Positions 23,931 to 37,084 of a stretch of DNA of 64,000 bases are shown piece after piece. The notes under the pieces were generated by a model, which saw only the letters and a program-made list of their open reading frames with translations, ran no database searches and was not told the DNA's origin. A program made the position numbers and the translations under genes. Origin of the DNA: Cervus elaphus (lineage: Eukaryota > Chordata > Mammalia > Artiodactyla > Cervidae). Within the stretch, counting starts at the first letter, position 1. Every line of letters starts with the position of its first letter. The DNA is taken from positions 104,621,650 to 104,685,649 of the forward strand of contig NC_057834.1 of assembly GCF_910594005.1 (NCBI RefSeq). The letters are read 5' to 3'.

Positions 23931-25672
23931 TCTAGAGACTGAGTTTTCTCTTTAGACAAACTCCGTTTTGCAGGGGGGGAAGTTATTGTTCTGTTTTTAG
24001 TTACACGGGAGACAGAGATGCAAAGCCAGACTGACAGTCACTAACTTCCTGGAATATCTTGAGCATTTCATAGAAAAGAGATATTTACCAGGTATTGCAG
24101 TAGACCTGACCACCTTTATGCCTATATTTTAGCTTTCCACGGTCATTTCATAAACACTGATATTTATCATTCGGCCATTTCTAGAATACTCACTAAAGGT
24201 AATGTAACAAATGTATCATTTTCAGAATCTCCTCCTCCTCAGCAATGCCTTCTATATGATGCAGAAACAGTCCGTAAGAAACATTTATGAAAAGGAGAGT
24301 GACCCTATGAGAAAGCACCATCCAGCTGACAAGCAGTTGCTGTCTGCCCTCTATTCTCTCTCTCCCCTGTTAGACACAATGGGATTTTTTGCCAAATTCA
24401 TATTCCAGAGGAGCCATGAAATTCCCACAAAGTTCAACATCAGGCCTGACTTAAGATCTTTAAGGCCTCCTGCTAACTTCATCCCCCTGCAGCTGCCTTG
24501 CTAAGGCAAGCTTTTGATCTGTACTATCTGGATTTCAAGCTGATATACACACAGCCTCTTTGATCTCTGATTAAGTGGCTTCTGGTCTCCTGATGCCTTT
24601 AGTCTTGCTGCACTGTGGTGTTTGCGAGTCAGTCATCATCCTGAGCACACTACAAACTCCACACACCAGGAGTGGCCTCCCTTCATTCACCCACTTCGCA
24701 GGCTTAAAAAGCAATCTTTAAGCCATGAGAGAATTTCCCCAGTAGCCACAATCAATCCACTCCATGAACACACTATGAAGAATTATTTTTCAAATGAAGC
24801 AGCTTAAAATGATTTAAAGGATACGGAACTTTCCCATAGAGGGGAAGGAAGCAAATCCTCTGTGAAAAGAAATCTTCAGCCCAGTTGGCACTGGAGCTTA
24901 CAGTACTTTGATGTTAATAAAAATAAATATGGATAGGGATCAGGGATGAGCAAAGTTTGGGTCTTTATCAGTCCTAAGTTCCACTGAGCAAAAGTGACCT
25001 TTAAATGCAGCTGCATGGTTTGTTCAACAGGAGGCTAAGGGATATATTGATATTTCCAAGAACACAGATACTACCATTAGGAGCAGACTGACTGCATTTT
25101 ACTTAGTACCAGTAACTTAATTCTACATGGATGAATAAGACCCAGAGTTCCTTAAAAAAAATAAAAATAAAAACAGCAAGAAAAAAAAAACAAAACCAGA
25201 TGCTGGTGGCCGTGTTATAAGATTCCTTGAGCATTAAAGTGGAACTGTGTAACAGCTTACAATACATTTCTGTCCTGAATATTTTAGATTCTGAGAACAG
25301 TACAGGTTTGAACCTGACTTTTTAATGTTACTAATATAGGTACTACTACATGTTTAAATTATATCAATATCTATCAGGTTCTATACCCCAGATCCTATAA
25401 TCTATTGGCACGAACATAAAGACACTGGGCTTCTACAAGTTACTAAAGACTATGTAATGATAGTAGCATTCACCCAAAATCTCACCAACTGAGCTACAGG
25501 GAATCCCCTCAAAATCTCAAATCTTGTTGCAAATATTAAGTCCTTAATCGCTTTCATTTTTAAAGTCCAGCTTCTGATAACCAGATTACAAGTGGTGGAA
25601 AAAATAGGAATAGATTTGGGTGCACTAATATCATAGTCCAAATATAAAGAGTTTATGCCCTCTCTTAGCTAC

Positions 25673-25812
25673 ACGTGAAAGTAAGTGAAAGTGTTAGTTG
25701 CTTAGTCATGTCTGATTCTTTGCAACCCCATGGACTGTAGCCTGCCAGGCTCCTCTGCCCCTGGAATTCTCCAGGCAAGAATACTGGAGTGGGTTGCCAT
25801 TCCTTTCTCCAT
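25673..25812 (-). mobile_element. Bov-A SINE monomer
   Basis: 'agttgcttagtcatgtctga', 'tggactgtagcctgccaggc' and 'atactggagtgggttgccat' on the plus strand, reverse of the Bov-A unit. Confidence 0.88.
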
Positions 25813-26279
25813 CTCTTAGCTATAAAGGTCAATAAATTAATTACTGACAATATAAAGTTAAAACAAAGTTGATAGTTATATATTGCTATTACTTAATCTG
25901 TCTATATTGTAGAAAACCATTAGCAAACCCATGAATTATGCACCTACTTACACTTTATCTTTCAGAAAATTATTTAAACAAAGAAATTACAGAAGACATC
26001 AATTTTAAGTGGTCTAAGTACATGAGTCTCACAAACATTTATGTTCAAGCAGTTTGGTAAAAATGTACCAAAATTTAAGGGATCTTTTGATGAACAATTC
26101 CTCTTCTAGGAATTTATCACAAGATTTACTTGCATATTTTTATAAAAGAGTATGACAAGGATATCCACTACAGTCTCATTTAAATACCCCCCAACTAAGT
26201 ACAGGAACTTGGTTAAATAACTTATTGCACAACAGCAATAATATAGTACGCAGGCATTTAAAAATATTAGGTAGCTGTA

Positions 26280-26500
26280 GGGGCTTCCCAGGTGGTCCTA
26301 GCGGTAAAGAACCCACCTGCCAATGCAAGAGACTCAAGAGACAAGTGTTCAATCCCTGGGTCAGGAAGATCCCCTGGAGGAGGGCATGGGAACCCATTCC
26401 AGTATTCTTGCCTAGAGAATCCCATGGACAGAGGAAAAACGTGGGCTACAGTCCATAGGGTCTCAAAGAGTCAGACACGACAGAAGCGACTTAACACGTA
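26280..26500 (+). mobile_element. Bov-tA SINE
   Basis: Starts ggggcttcccaggtggtcct, with 'caagtgttcaatccctgggt' as the B box region, then the Bov-A body and tail to 'gaagcgacttaacacg'. It explains three overlapping ORFs at 26176-26501. Confidence 0.92.
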
Positions 26501-27919
26501 AATATCAAAGTGCAAGAACATATAATTGAAGGGGGGAAAGCAATGTACTGAAAGATAGTATGACATATTCTATTTATGCATTAAAAAATTAAAAAACATT
26601 AAACAATCAGAAAACTACCATTATATAATTGTGCCTGTATAAAATATCTCTGGGAGGACGGACAAGAAAATCAGGAGTTTTTATCTGGGACATAAAAAGT
26701 GAGGGGTTATGATCAGAAGTATGTATACCCATCACAGGATAGCATTACGTACCTTTGAATGTTTACACACTATGTATATACTACTTATTTTTAAAACACT
26801 TTTAATATGTACCAAAAGTTATTCTGTTGCACACATAAGAAAAAAAATACATACATGAAATATATATACTCCCAATAATTTTCAAAATATTTTTAAGAAT
26901 TCCATCTAATAGAGTAAGTCAGTTAAAAACTGCACATTAGGTTTTTCTCACAAATACTAAGGAATAATATATCCAAGACTCAGCAGTACTGCAATGTTTT
27001 ATATTCATATTTATACTATTTAAGTTTTATAACCCATTTCTTCTAAGAAAAATTAATCACTGTTCATTTTTATAGGGAGTTATATTTTTATGATTTTTTT
27101 TTTAATCAGCAATCTTTGGTCTTTCAAACAAGTTCTTCAAGTGTTACTAACAGTATTTATGTATGAGTTACCTCTCAATGGCTGTGCTATCACGCTTTCT
27201 ATTTTTCTTTCTCTCAGTGTCTGAGATAAACCCAAAACCTTTCAAAAATACCTGCTTTGGCAAAAGTTGAATTTGGTTTCCATATCAGGAAGGGAGAGAA
27301 CTGAGAAATGGGATGTAGGAGGACGAGAATTATTGGTTAATAAATTTTACCTGCTAAATCACTGAAATTCAAAAGTATCAAGGATGGCAATATCATGGCT
27401 AATGTTCAAAAACTGGCTAACGTCAAACATTTCCAGTGAATTATAATCATGAGAGGTTATTTAAAGTTCAACATAAATCAAAACACCAGAAAATATCCAC
27501 TTGCGATGTTTAATTTACAAGGTCAACTGAAGGTAAAATCCACACACTTCCAAATTTATCTCAAGCTTTTTGGTAGAAATTAAAAATTACAGACTCTCAG
27601 ACTACCTAATAATTGCTTCATTATTGAACATTATTCCACAACAAATTACTTACACTAATTTAGGATTCTTAAATTCGTAATCATTTTCGTTTGAAGCAAT
27701 AAACACTAGCTTTTACACAGTGCATATAAGCACACTCTATTAATTTTTAATACTTACTAAACTTTCATGTAACCATTGAAAATGAGAATACTATCTAGCA
27801 GCTTGTCTTTAAGATACAAAACTGTTTAGCAAGCTGAAAAAACAGGAAGATTTGCTGCAATAGATTTATTACAGGAATTCTCTGTAATAAAATAAGCAGG
27901 GAAATATCATTGATAAGTA

Positions 27920-28140
27920 AAGAAGCAGTATGTGTGGTGGTTAAAAGCACACATTCTGGCTGTTCAAACTCCAGTTTTGCCATATAGTAGCTGTGTGAAT
28001 TTGGACAACTAACTTAACCTCTCTGTTCCTCTGGTTCCTCACTTCTGAAATGAAGATAACAATAGTACATATTTCATAGTTCTCATTAGGAATACATTAA
28101 GCAATTAGAACAGAGACTAGCGAACAGCAAACACTCACCA
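27920..28140 (+). mobile_element. MIR SINE
   Basis: 'gtggttaaaagcacacattc', 'tagctgtgtgaatttggaca' and 'aacagagactagcgaacagc' in MIR order, near full length. Confidence 0.78.
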
Positions 28141-28202
28141 TATGTTAGCTATTATTGAATTTGTATTAATTACCTGGATTAATATTAGGATTAATGCCAA
28201 TA

Positions 28203-28517
28203 TGAAAGTGAAAGTCACTCAGTCGTGTCCGACTCTTTGTGACCCCATGGACTATACAGTCCATGGAATTTTCCACGCCAGAATACTGGAGTGGGTAGCC
28301 TTTCCCTTCTCCAGGAGATCTTCCCAACCCAGGGATCATACCCAGGTCCCCCACATTGCAGGCAGATTCTTTACCAGTTGAGCCACAAGGGAAGCCCAAG
28401 AATGCTGGAGTGGGTAGCCTATCCCTTCTCCAGGGAATCTTCCTGACCTAGGAATCCAACCAGGGTCTCCTGCATTGCAGGCGGATTCTTTACCAACTGA
28501 GCTATGAGGGAAGCCCA
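28203..28517 (-). mobile_element. Bov-tA SINE with duplicated tRNA-like head
   Basis: On the minus strand there are two tRNA-like heads in tandem, each starting gggcttccct, before one Bov-A body. An 8-bp flanking repeat caatatga is present at about 28198 and 28522. It explains the three ORFs at 28142-28533. Confidence 0.85.
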
Positions 28518-29397
28518 ATATCAATATGAGCATTGGTTATATTTCCAAGAATAAAGACAATACACATCATAATGGGGAATCAAGACAAAGATAAGTAGGG
28601 CACAGTATGTAAACTACTTATCTTTGTCTGGCAAAAAAAAAATTATACTATAAAAACTTATAACCAAATTTCTGAAAAATTCTATATTGCTTAGAAACAG
28701 TACACAGTTGAACCATAACATTCATGCTCTTGACAAACTGTCCACATCATTGTTTTCTATAACACAATCCTATAAGGCATGACATTATGTGACAAAGGAC
28801 TCTTCCAATATGGTACACACACAGGGTCAGAATTTAAGTAACCATAACATGAAGCAATATCTAGACATACATGAGACTAACAAATATCCTACTTCCATTC
28901 AAATCACAGCCAAAAAAGCTACAATCACTTTACCCTAAATTTAATGAGGACACTTACAACCTGAATCATATTTATTAAGTCTTCTATGTTGCTTTCTCCT
29001 CTTCCTTTGCCCCAGTCTATTTAAAATGCTTTTCATGCAAATGAATTGCCACACTTTCCTCTCTGGCCGTATGACTCAGCTGTAGAACAGTGTATCTCAC
29101 TCAGTTCTTTCACCGAAGTACAGAGATCTGCTTCTTTTCTCTGCTCAGCTACACAGCTTCCATCACTGGTGAATCACTGCATTACCTGTCCAGATTGTCA
29201 CCCCATCGTTCCAAGGCTGATTCAAGACTCTTTGTCTGCTCACTCATTGCTTCCTGAGGTTTGGCTCAATTTAGGTAAAAAGTAAATTTCTGGGCTATAA
29301 CCACAATTGGGTAATTCACATATGAGTCATCAAGCGTTGGCTGCATTTGAGAACATAATTTTACACTTAAATTTAAACTTCACTAAACAAAGGTAAA

Positions 29398-29606
29398 GAG
29401 AAAGTGAAGTCATTCAGTCGTGTCCTACTCTTCGGATCCCATGGACTGTAGCCCACCAGGCTCCTCTGTCCGTGGGATTTTCCAGGCAAGAATACTGGGG
29501 TGGGTTGTCATTTCCTTCTCCAGGAGATCTTCCTGACCCAGGGACTGAACCCAGGTCTCCCGAATGGTAGGCAGACGCCTTACCGTCTGAGCCACCAAGG
29601 AAGTCC
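29398..29606 (-). mobile_element. Bov-tA SINE
   Basis: Plus strand shows 'cattcagtcgtgtcctactc', 'cactgggattttccaggcaa'-like Bov-A words and ends 'gagccaccaaggaagtcctt', so the head lies at the right. Confidence 0.9.
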
Positions 29607-29739
29607 TTACAAAGGTGTCTACTCATCAGTTTCTCTAACTAGATGGTTAAAATTGACGGGATACAAAAATACTGTACTATGGTTCCCTCTTTGAGGACAA
29701 TATCAAGACCTTTTGTGCTTGTTTTCTAAATTAGATGGT

Positions 29740-29865
29740 TACTAATAACACTGACATTTCCAAAATAATATAACATTTCCCACTTCTTAACATATTAACT
29801 TACTTAATCCAAAACAATTGTTTGAGCCAAACATTATCCTCATTTTATACATAAAGAAATGGTAA
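29740..29865 (-). mobile_element. MIR SINE fragment
   Basis: 'tattaacttacttaatccaa' and 'cattatcctcattttataca' resemble reverse MIR. Weak. Confidence 0.4.
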
Positions 29866-31959
29866 AAACACCTACAAATTAGATATTGTATCTAATTTTG
29901 TCAGGCTCTTGAGGAAGTTCTTATTTTTCTAGAGGAAAACTCTTTAGGGAGAAACGTGGTTAACTTAAAATTCCTAACTTTTCAATCTCTTCAATACTGC
30001 TAATGCAGGTCCTTTACAACCTGGAAGCTCTCCCACTCTACTAAAGTATTCTCTCTGTGGTTAAGATATTCCTATAGCACTTCTTATTTGAAATATGCTA
30101 AGCCTGGAGTTGGGGGTGAAGATCAGCATCAGCCCTATTCAGCTGCCTAATCAATTCATACATGAAGCATCAAATTCAATAATAACCAGGAATGTGGCCT
30201 CTCATGGCTTTTGCTAAACTTTCACCTGGCCCTGCAAAAAATATTTTTGAACTTTAGAATTTATTACCTAATTATCAACAAGGGATGGTACAACCAATTA
30301 ATTAACTTGCTCAAAACCAAATTTTAAATTGTGTTTACGTGCCATCTAAATGTCAAAGTAGATAACAGTTCTACACACGGCTGACAAATGGTGAAACCAT
30401 GTTGTGTACAACTACAAACGTATTTAAGACTGACTTAAGAAAAACATTCAACTTAAGACAATGCTTTTTCTTCCAAGGTTTAGCTGTAGAAATAAATATG
30501 CTGAGCCCTTTAATGTGAATCAAAGTAGCATTTAGAAAATGAAATTTTTATTCAATCAGTTCTCCCATAAGCACAAAAGCAAGAATATCTAACATTTATT
30601 TTGTAGTAAAATTACTTTATATAATCTGTGCAGAAATAAACATCTATATGTATAATGGTGATTGTGAGGAAGATGGGATGGGAGGGGTACCTAGAATTTT
30701 ACAAATAAAAATAAAATCCAAAAAAAACAAAACAAAGGTTGTTACAACACACACCTATATGAATACAATGAAAAGTGTTCAGCACTGACTCATATACATA
30801 GATAATACACACACATATATATACTATACTATATGTGTGTGTGTAAAGCTTAGAACTGATCAAATGAATTTTTCTCTTAGCTTGGGATTAAACTGTTAAA
30901 GACTATCAAGTTTTTCTTTCCATCTTCTACTGATGTTTTTGAGTCTTTAATTTCTGAAGCATTTCTCTAACATGTGCAATATTCTAAATATAAAACTTGC
31001 AGATAACATTTTTAAATAGATAAGAGCAATCATTATAATAACGCAAAAACATATAGATTCCAATAATAGTGGAAATACAGCTGAATATCTAAGACCACAT
31101 CTGAAAGGGGTTTTCTAAACTAAATCCCAATTATCAACATGTTAACAACAACAATAAAGACAACTGAATGTGTTCATTCAGTCCAAGTTAATTTCATCTA
31201 ACCTAAATGTTACTCAATCATTATGCAAATATTTATCAATCACCAACATCTGTACTAGATAATAGGGCAACGCTGAAGAGGAAAAAGTATCAGCCATTTA
31301 TTTTATATACCCTAATATTAACCAACATATAAACTCCCAGAATCTTACAGTATTAATATCTCTCGATAAAGATTTCTCAAAATATGCATTATTTGGAATC
31401 AACAACTCACAATTCAATAATATGCCAAAGAGAACTTCCAATAACGAGGAGGGTTATCTGGCACAGAAATATGCCAGCAAAAATAAAATAGACATAATCT
31501 ATTTCAGTAATCTTAAATCACACTGCCAAAATATGGAATTTAATGTTCTTACATAATTCTCAAAGTATTTTTCTTTCCATCTATTCCCGATTGCCTTATT
31601 TTAAAAAAAAATTGATTTTTATATCACTTGGCATTTTATGTGCTTTGATAGAGTACATTTTGCTTTATTAAACCACAATGTGTTTAGGCAGCACTAATGT
31701 ATTAAAATATGCATCTTTAAAGTGAAGAGATTTCTTGCCAACAGTTTTAATTCCCCATGATAATCAGATGGTCTAAAAATACTTTAACTGGTAAACTGGT
31801 ATAACATATAAATGTCTTATTATGACCTTTCACTTTGCTCTCCCCAGCCCAAATGCATCAGTAACTTTACTGTAGTTATAATTAGGAGGCATACAAATAC
31901 ATAAATATTATATGTTCTATATTAAATATAAACTTCACCAAGAACAGTTCTACTTAGTT

Positions 31960-32210
31960 ACACTCACTGAGATTAATAGGGAAGCAAAACCATAAAAACC
32001 TTCCTCTGAAACGAAGGGAGAGGAGAGTGAGAATTGGGAATGACTGCTAACATGTATAGGGTTTTTTTCTGAGGTGATGAAAATATTCTTAAATTAGACC
32101 ATGGTGAAAATTGCACAACTTCAATATACTAAAAACAACCGAACTGTATGCTTTAAATGGGTGAATTTTATGGTATGTGAAATATATCTCAATAAAGTTG
32201 GAGGGAAAAA
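31960..32210 (+). mobile_element. L1 3' end, old
   Basis: 'tgaggtgatgaaaatattct', 'gtgaaaattgcacaacttca' and 'gtgaattttatggtatgtga' with the final 'ctcaataaagttg' are the common L1M 3' end. The 69-codon ORF at 32101-32310 is this repeat. Confidence 0.7.
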
Positions 32211-32501
32211 AACCTTCCATATAAAAAAATTCATCAAGTTCCAGTCTCTAAAAGCATCCATGGGTATAAAACTATCACTTCCCTTATTGTCCAGTTATTA
32301 TATCATCTAGCATTTTATTAACTAAGGGATGTATCAACTTTAAAGGTAACAACAGAAATTATAATACCCTGTGCCTTTGGATAGTTGCATTTTACATTAA
32401 ACAACTCAGTTTTGCCTAAGTCGGTAGGAGCTTTAAACAATTACTACTTCATATAACTTTAATACAAACTGTTTCAAAAAATTCTATACAGGTTCTTATA
32501 C

Positions 32502-32636
32502 CTGGTAATCCAAAATGCTGAATCCCAAGCCTTTATGATCTTTCACTAGTTCAACAATCTTGACTTCAGAAGACCACAGTGCTAATTCCCCATCATCATC
32601 ATCTTCTTCGGTATTGACATCTACACTGTGTTCAGC
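32502..32636 (-). CDS. PATJ: PATJ coding exon F (acidic linker and start of PDZ5)
   Basis: 45 codons starting AEHSVDVNTEEDDDDGELAL, then WSSEVKIVELVKDHKGLGFS and ILDYQ. The first half is an acidic linker; from EVKIVELV it is PDZ5, with a textbook GLGF carboxylate-binding loop after strand A. The acceptor is TATTTCAG and the donor CAG|GTATAA. Both ends fall between codons. Four GAT codons in a row encode the DDDD run. PDZ5 is cut here right after strand B and continues in the next exon, 22.5 kb away. Confidence 0.95.
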
Positions 32637-33511
32637 CTGAAATAACAAGGAACATAAATGCTTCAAAACACTTTCCTTTCAATACTGAAAAGAATAAACA
32701 CATCAGCAATCTCATTGCTTCTCCTCAAACAGAGGATACTTTTTGGCATGCATAGTTTTTCTTTTTAATCTTTTTAAAAGGGGCATGCACTGAGGCACAT
32801 AGACTTAATATAAAATCTTCATGAAAATTAAAGCACTGAAAAAAACCAGATTGTTCATATAGTTTCTTTTTTTAAGTTAAAGTATCTGTTTCATTCAAAG
32901 TATTAACACTGACCTCTTATACTAAAATGAGTTCTGTCATCCCATTAGAAGCATAAAAGGAAAAATATGCAATTTAAGAAAATATGAAAACATCACACAA
33001 AGTCAAAGCTTATAAGACATTTCGGTAGCAACACCTGAATTTATAATTACAATGAGAGCGAGAAAGATACCCACACAGACAGAGGCTAGGACAGGACACA
33101 GGTATACCACTTCTTTTGGCTCCTAGAAGTTTTCGAGAAAAATTTAACTAGAAAAGAAAGTTGAAAAAAATCCAAGTCTTTGGGACTCTTGTAAGTCTAA
33201 AAACAGGTGACAATCAGAGTTGAAACAATGAAACCCTGATACCGGAGGAAGTAGGCCTGCACAATGGTCCAGCACACAGATCCTTGGTTACTTTCCCTGA
33301 CTGCACACTCCTGCACCTGGCTACTCCAAGCTCCCTCCTTTCAGGGAGAGTCACCGCCATATAGAATTCTAGGAAGCTAAATGATACAGTATCAAAGAGT
33401 TGACTACATAGAATAGTCTCCAATCTTCTGCTTTTATACTATTTATAGCATTTTTATATTATAAAAATTATAATATATATAATATATATTATAGCATTAT
33501 AGCATACTTTC

Positions 33512-33707
33512 ATGCCTCCCAGGTGGCACTTTGGTAAAGAATCTGCCTGCCAATGCAGGAGATGCAGGTTCAGTCCCTGGGTCAGGCAGATCCCCTGGAG
33601 AAGGGAATGGCAACCCACTCCAGCATTCTTGCCTGGAGAATCCCACGGACAGGCTAGGGCTACAGTCCATGGGGTCGCAAAGAGTCGGACACAGCTGAGC
33701 AACTGAG
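33512..33707 (+). mobile_element. Bov-tA SINE
   Basis: Starts 'atgcctcccaggtggcactt', with 'gcaggttcagtccctgggtc' in the B box region, then 'ccactccagcattcttgcct' and the tail 'cggacacagctgagcaactg'. It ends in a CA microsatellite. Explains three ORFs at 33454-33726. Confidence 0.93.
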
Positions 33708-33727
33708 CACACACACACACACACACA
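33708..33727 (+). repeat. (CA)10 microsatellite at a SINE tail
   Basis: Ten CA units directly after the Bov-tA tail, the usual birthplace of such repeats. Confidence 0.95.
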
Positions 33728-35159
33728 TTATTTTCAGGTGATTTATCTTTTCCAAATAGTCTAAACTTCTAATTAAGGCTCAAGAATTATCTTCTTTTTC
33801 TTTGTGGCCTTGGCAATTAACAAAATGCCTGGCTTATAGGCTACAGTGATAGTTTACTATGGTCATCCCCTCAACCCAAAATATAGCACGGCTTATAGTA
33901 GACACTCAATAAATGCTTGTTCAATACATAATGAATTGATAATCTATCTTTGAGTGGCCTTCCCTTGACACTCTTTCTAAACAAAGCTATAAGTCTTTTA
34001 GAAGTCTACTTCCAAAAACTTTGAATGATCTTAGTAAAGAAAATGGAAGTATATCATTCCTAAAAATATAATTTTGAGTGACTGGTTTAAGAAAATCCAT
34101 ATAACAGAATCAAAGCTGGTGGTTATGGCAGTCCTCTATTATGGAAGAGAAAGGCACCATAGCTAATACAAAAACGCTTTAAAATTAGGGCTGGACCAGA
34201 TCTCAAACTGTCCCTGAAGGACATGGTAGATTGAATAAGGGAACAATTTCTTGGTTCTTGAATTACAGAACTTGAAATAGGGGGAACATTTTGGATCAAT
34301 AAACTTCTGTTTATATCAGTCTGATGTGAGGAAATGATACATTTAAAAAGAAAACTATACTTTCCAATAAAAAGTAAAGTCACAATGGTTAATACAATAT
34401 GATTGATGTTTTACTGGGGCATTTAATACTGATTAATGAGCATTAGAATTTTGGCTGAGATGCCTAACCAGAGAGGGTTTAAGAACCGAAGATTGCATTG
34501 AGATAAATGAGAAAGAGACAGATGGAAAAGAAAGTCAGGATTTTAAGAAACCACATGTAATTTTAAAACCCAAGTTTATATAAATTTCAAGGCACCAAAA
34601 GTAGATAAGATATTATATGGCAACCTGATATATATATCACTTTGATACAATCAATTCTGCATAACTACTGTATTTACAGAATAGAAAGCAATCAACTAAT
34701 GGCCAGCAAGGTTGACATTCAGCATAATTCAAAGCTGTTGTTTACCCATTGTGGTAAAGCATGACGGATGGGAGCACAGAGTCAGCAAGCTGAGTTGGTG
34801 ATTTACACGCACCGTAAGATTAGATTAAGGGCATTTTTATCAACCTTTTGAGGTAAGCTATTGCCTACATTTAAATTTAGTAAAGACTGCAAAAATCACA
34901 AAGTGTATTTCTTGAAATACGAATACCAAGATAAACATTAAAAAAAATTATCATCAACAATCAATGATTTACTAAACATTTCTTATATGCCCAGTAAAGA
35001 ATAAAAACACCAAGAGATACAAAATAATTTTAAGATTTGGTCTCTGCCCACAGGAGCCATACAAACAAACTTAATATACACTAAAGTATCCGTGACTACA
35101 GGACAGTACTAACTTGTATTTTAGGAAATCACAAAACAAAGACAGGTGGGTGGGAGGAG

Positions 35160-35372
35160 TTGAGAACAGCCATCACTAATTTTCAATGAGCACTGTCCTT
35201 ATGTAAAACATTGTACTAAGAACTTTGCACACATCACTTCAATTCCTTCTCTCACCACCGATGAGGTATGTACAATAAGCACCCTTGTTTTCAGAGGAAG
35301 GAGGTCAATAGAAAGTCAAGCTATTTGCTTAAGGATTCAAAATCATTAAGAGGTAGAGGAGCATTAGAGTCT
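35160..35372 (-). mobile_element. MIR SINE
   Basis: 'cattgtactaagaactttgc', 'ccaccgatgaggtatgtaca' and 'caagctatttgcttaaggat' in reverse MIR order. Confidence 0.65.
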
Positions 35373-36031
35373 ACGTATCTTGAAAAGCAGGTGGTAGGTG
35401 GGTAAAAGGGCCAGCCCTGTGCATCTAAACTGGTGTTAATGAATCATAACCTAAAAGAGTCTGAAAAGGGGAAAGGTAACATAAAAAGATAAAGCTACAA
35501 ATAACATGAGATGGCAAAGCCTGTGCTTAAAACTGTTTTCATAATTACAGTGCTCTTTAAAAAAAGACTTCCAGAGGCACAGAAAGTGTTATTTTATTCT
35601 CTGACCTTAAAAAGGCTTTTACAGCAATTTTTAAACTCACTTCAAAATTGGTCATAGATCTTCATGTTTTTAAAGCTCTGAAAAAGGGAAGTCCATTAGA
35701 TATTCAACACTTACCAACATCTTAAACTTATTAAGATAAACTGAGTAGAACTGGGAGCTAAAAGTAAGGAGTTCAGGCAATTACCAAAAAGGGGTTTTCT
35801 AAAATCAAAGAGCATGCACATTAATGTCACCAACCTTTCAAGTAAAAAAAATGACATTAAAGGAAAATAACTATCTGAAAAGCTATACATTGTTGTCTTT
35901 GAGAGATAATGTTGTCAAATAAGAGAGGTAGGAGGTTTCTCCCTTCTCCTTCATATCTCAATACATTCTCGGGGCATCTTTGATGACAGGATCTGCTTAT
36001 GAGAACCACAGTACGTATATCCATTCGGTAC

Positions 36032-36193
36032 CTTCACTTCAGGAGGGGAGACTTCAGTGGTCCTTGGTTCATCTACAGAGGCTTCATCATCAAACAACCG
36101 TCGACAACAAACCAAGGTAAAGGGGGGTGGCACTTCTTTAAGAAAGGAGACTGCTTCTCGGCGAGATTTCCCATAGAGCTGCACGCCATTGAC
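36032..36193 (-). CDS. PATJ: PATJ coding exon E (second half of PDZ4 plus linker)
   Basis: 54 codons starting VNGVQLYGKSRREAV and ending SPPEVK. The first ~32 residues finish PDZ4: the VNG turn, helix B (KSRREAVSFLK) and the last strand (PPPFTLVCCRR). The remainder is a Glu/Asp/Pro-rich linker towards PDZ5. The first residue of helix B, which sets ligand class, is not histidine, so a classical class I preference is unlikely for this domain (inference). The acceptor is TTTCTAG and the donor AAG|GTACCG departs from consensus at +4 to +6. Both junctions are between codons. Confidence 0.95.
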
Positions 36194-37022
36194 CTAGAAA
36201 GGCAAGGGATAAGTCAGAATTGAGGAGGTCCCAAATGAAAAAAAAAAAAAAAAAAGACTCTTGCTTACATCAGTCTATCAAAATGAAAATAGGATATCAC
36301 TTTCTTTTCCCTATAAACAAAAGGGCCTAAATGTAATCATTTTAGTAGTAACAATAAAAAAACCAAAACAGAAATCCCTAAAGTTGATAAAAATGAAGGT
36401 TAAGGTTTAACTGAGTTTGGTGAATAAATGATAAACTGTCCTCAGAGTTCAACTATTACTGGGAATATGATTTGCCTAATTTTTCACACCTCCCTGCTTT
36501 CTCCTTCCTAGATCCCAAAGTATTCTCTCATTTACTCCCCGTCTCTCCTTAAACACACTAAACACCAATTACAGCCTTTTTAAGACTGCTTCCTTTTGCT
36601 TTTTCATTTCGTAAGCATATCAATAGAGATATTAACACTGATTTTTAAGGCTGTTACAAACTGTTCAACTTACAATGTGTAGGTAACAAAATCTAGGATA
36701 CTCAGCTGCCAAGATTTAGCATCAGCTCAATTTTCTTTCACATTCCATAAACTCTTAATATCATCCTGGAAAATCACCTCTATAGAAAAGAAACACACAT
36801 AACTTTGCCTCAGATTTATTCTTACACACTCTGCTCTTACAGAGCCATCAAGTATAAGAAGTGTGTTAGATTTTCAAATTATTATACACAGGGTGCCACA
36901 TGTTTAAAAGAACAAAATGATAATCAACTGTTCATCATTAATAATGCTTATCACCAAAAGATTATTTAAATTTCATATATTTAGGGCATAGTAACAATTC
37001 TTTGCACTAAAGATTTAGAAAC

Positions 37023-37084
37023 ATTAGTTTATTCTAATTAGTTTATTAGGATAAATAAACTAATAAAAATAAGTTTATTCTAAT
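37023..37084. repeat. Forward-forward-inverted AT motif
   Basis: attagtttatt occurs at 37023-37033 and 37037-37047, its exact reverse complement aataaactaat at 37054-37064, and agtttattctaat recurs at 37026-37038 and 37072-37084. Confidence 0.9.

Larger units (their letters stand above)
10043..32501 (-). other. PATJ: PATJ intron between exons F and G (22.5 kb)
   Basis: The largest intron here. Assigned repeats are listed separately. Unassigned intervals over 300 bp are about 11734-12199, 12321-14143, 16607-17859, 18446-20025, 21610-22440, 23150-23330, 23990-25670, 25813-26277, 26503-27919, 28530-29394, 29870-31950 and 32211-32501. These are mostly AT-rich, without an ORF, RNA gene or repeat that I can name. 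The region 20328-20499 holds a long inverted repeat. Confidence 0.8.
32637..36031 (-). other. PATJ: PATJ intron between exons E and F
   Basis: 3395 nt with one Bov-tA, a CA repeat, an L2-like scrap near 33800-33945, and a MIR at about 35160-35372. The intervals 32637-33500, 33946-34950 and 35373-36031 show nothing I can name beyond AT-rich sequence. Confidence 0.8.

Noticed and set aside
24211..24504. 97-codon plus-strand ORF as a gene
   Set aside because: No known motif, no codon-use signal I can see, opposite strand within an intron; ORFs of this length are expected by chance in 64 kb.
26280..26360. tRNA gene
   Set aside because: The A and B box-like words belong to Bov-tA and CHR SINE heads; the acceptor stem does not close and the body and tail of a SINE follow. 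The same holds for every other head in the window.
30806..30845. Hairpin in acacacacatat...atatgtgtgtgt
   Set aside because: A CA repeat next to a TG repeat pairs by composition alone.
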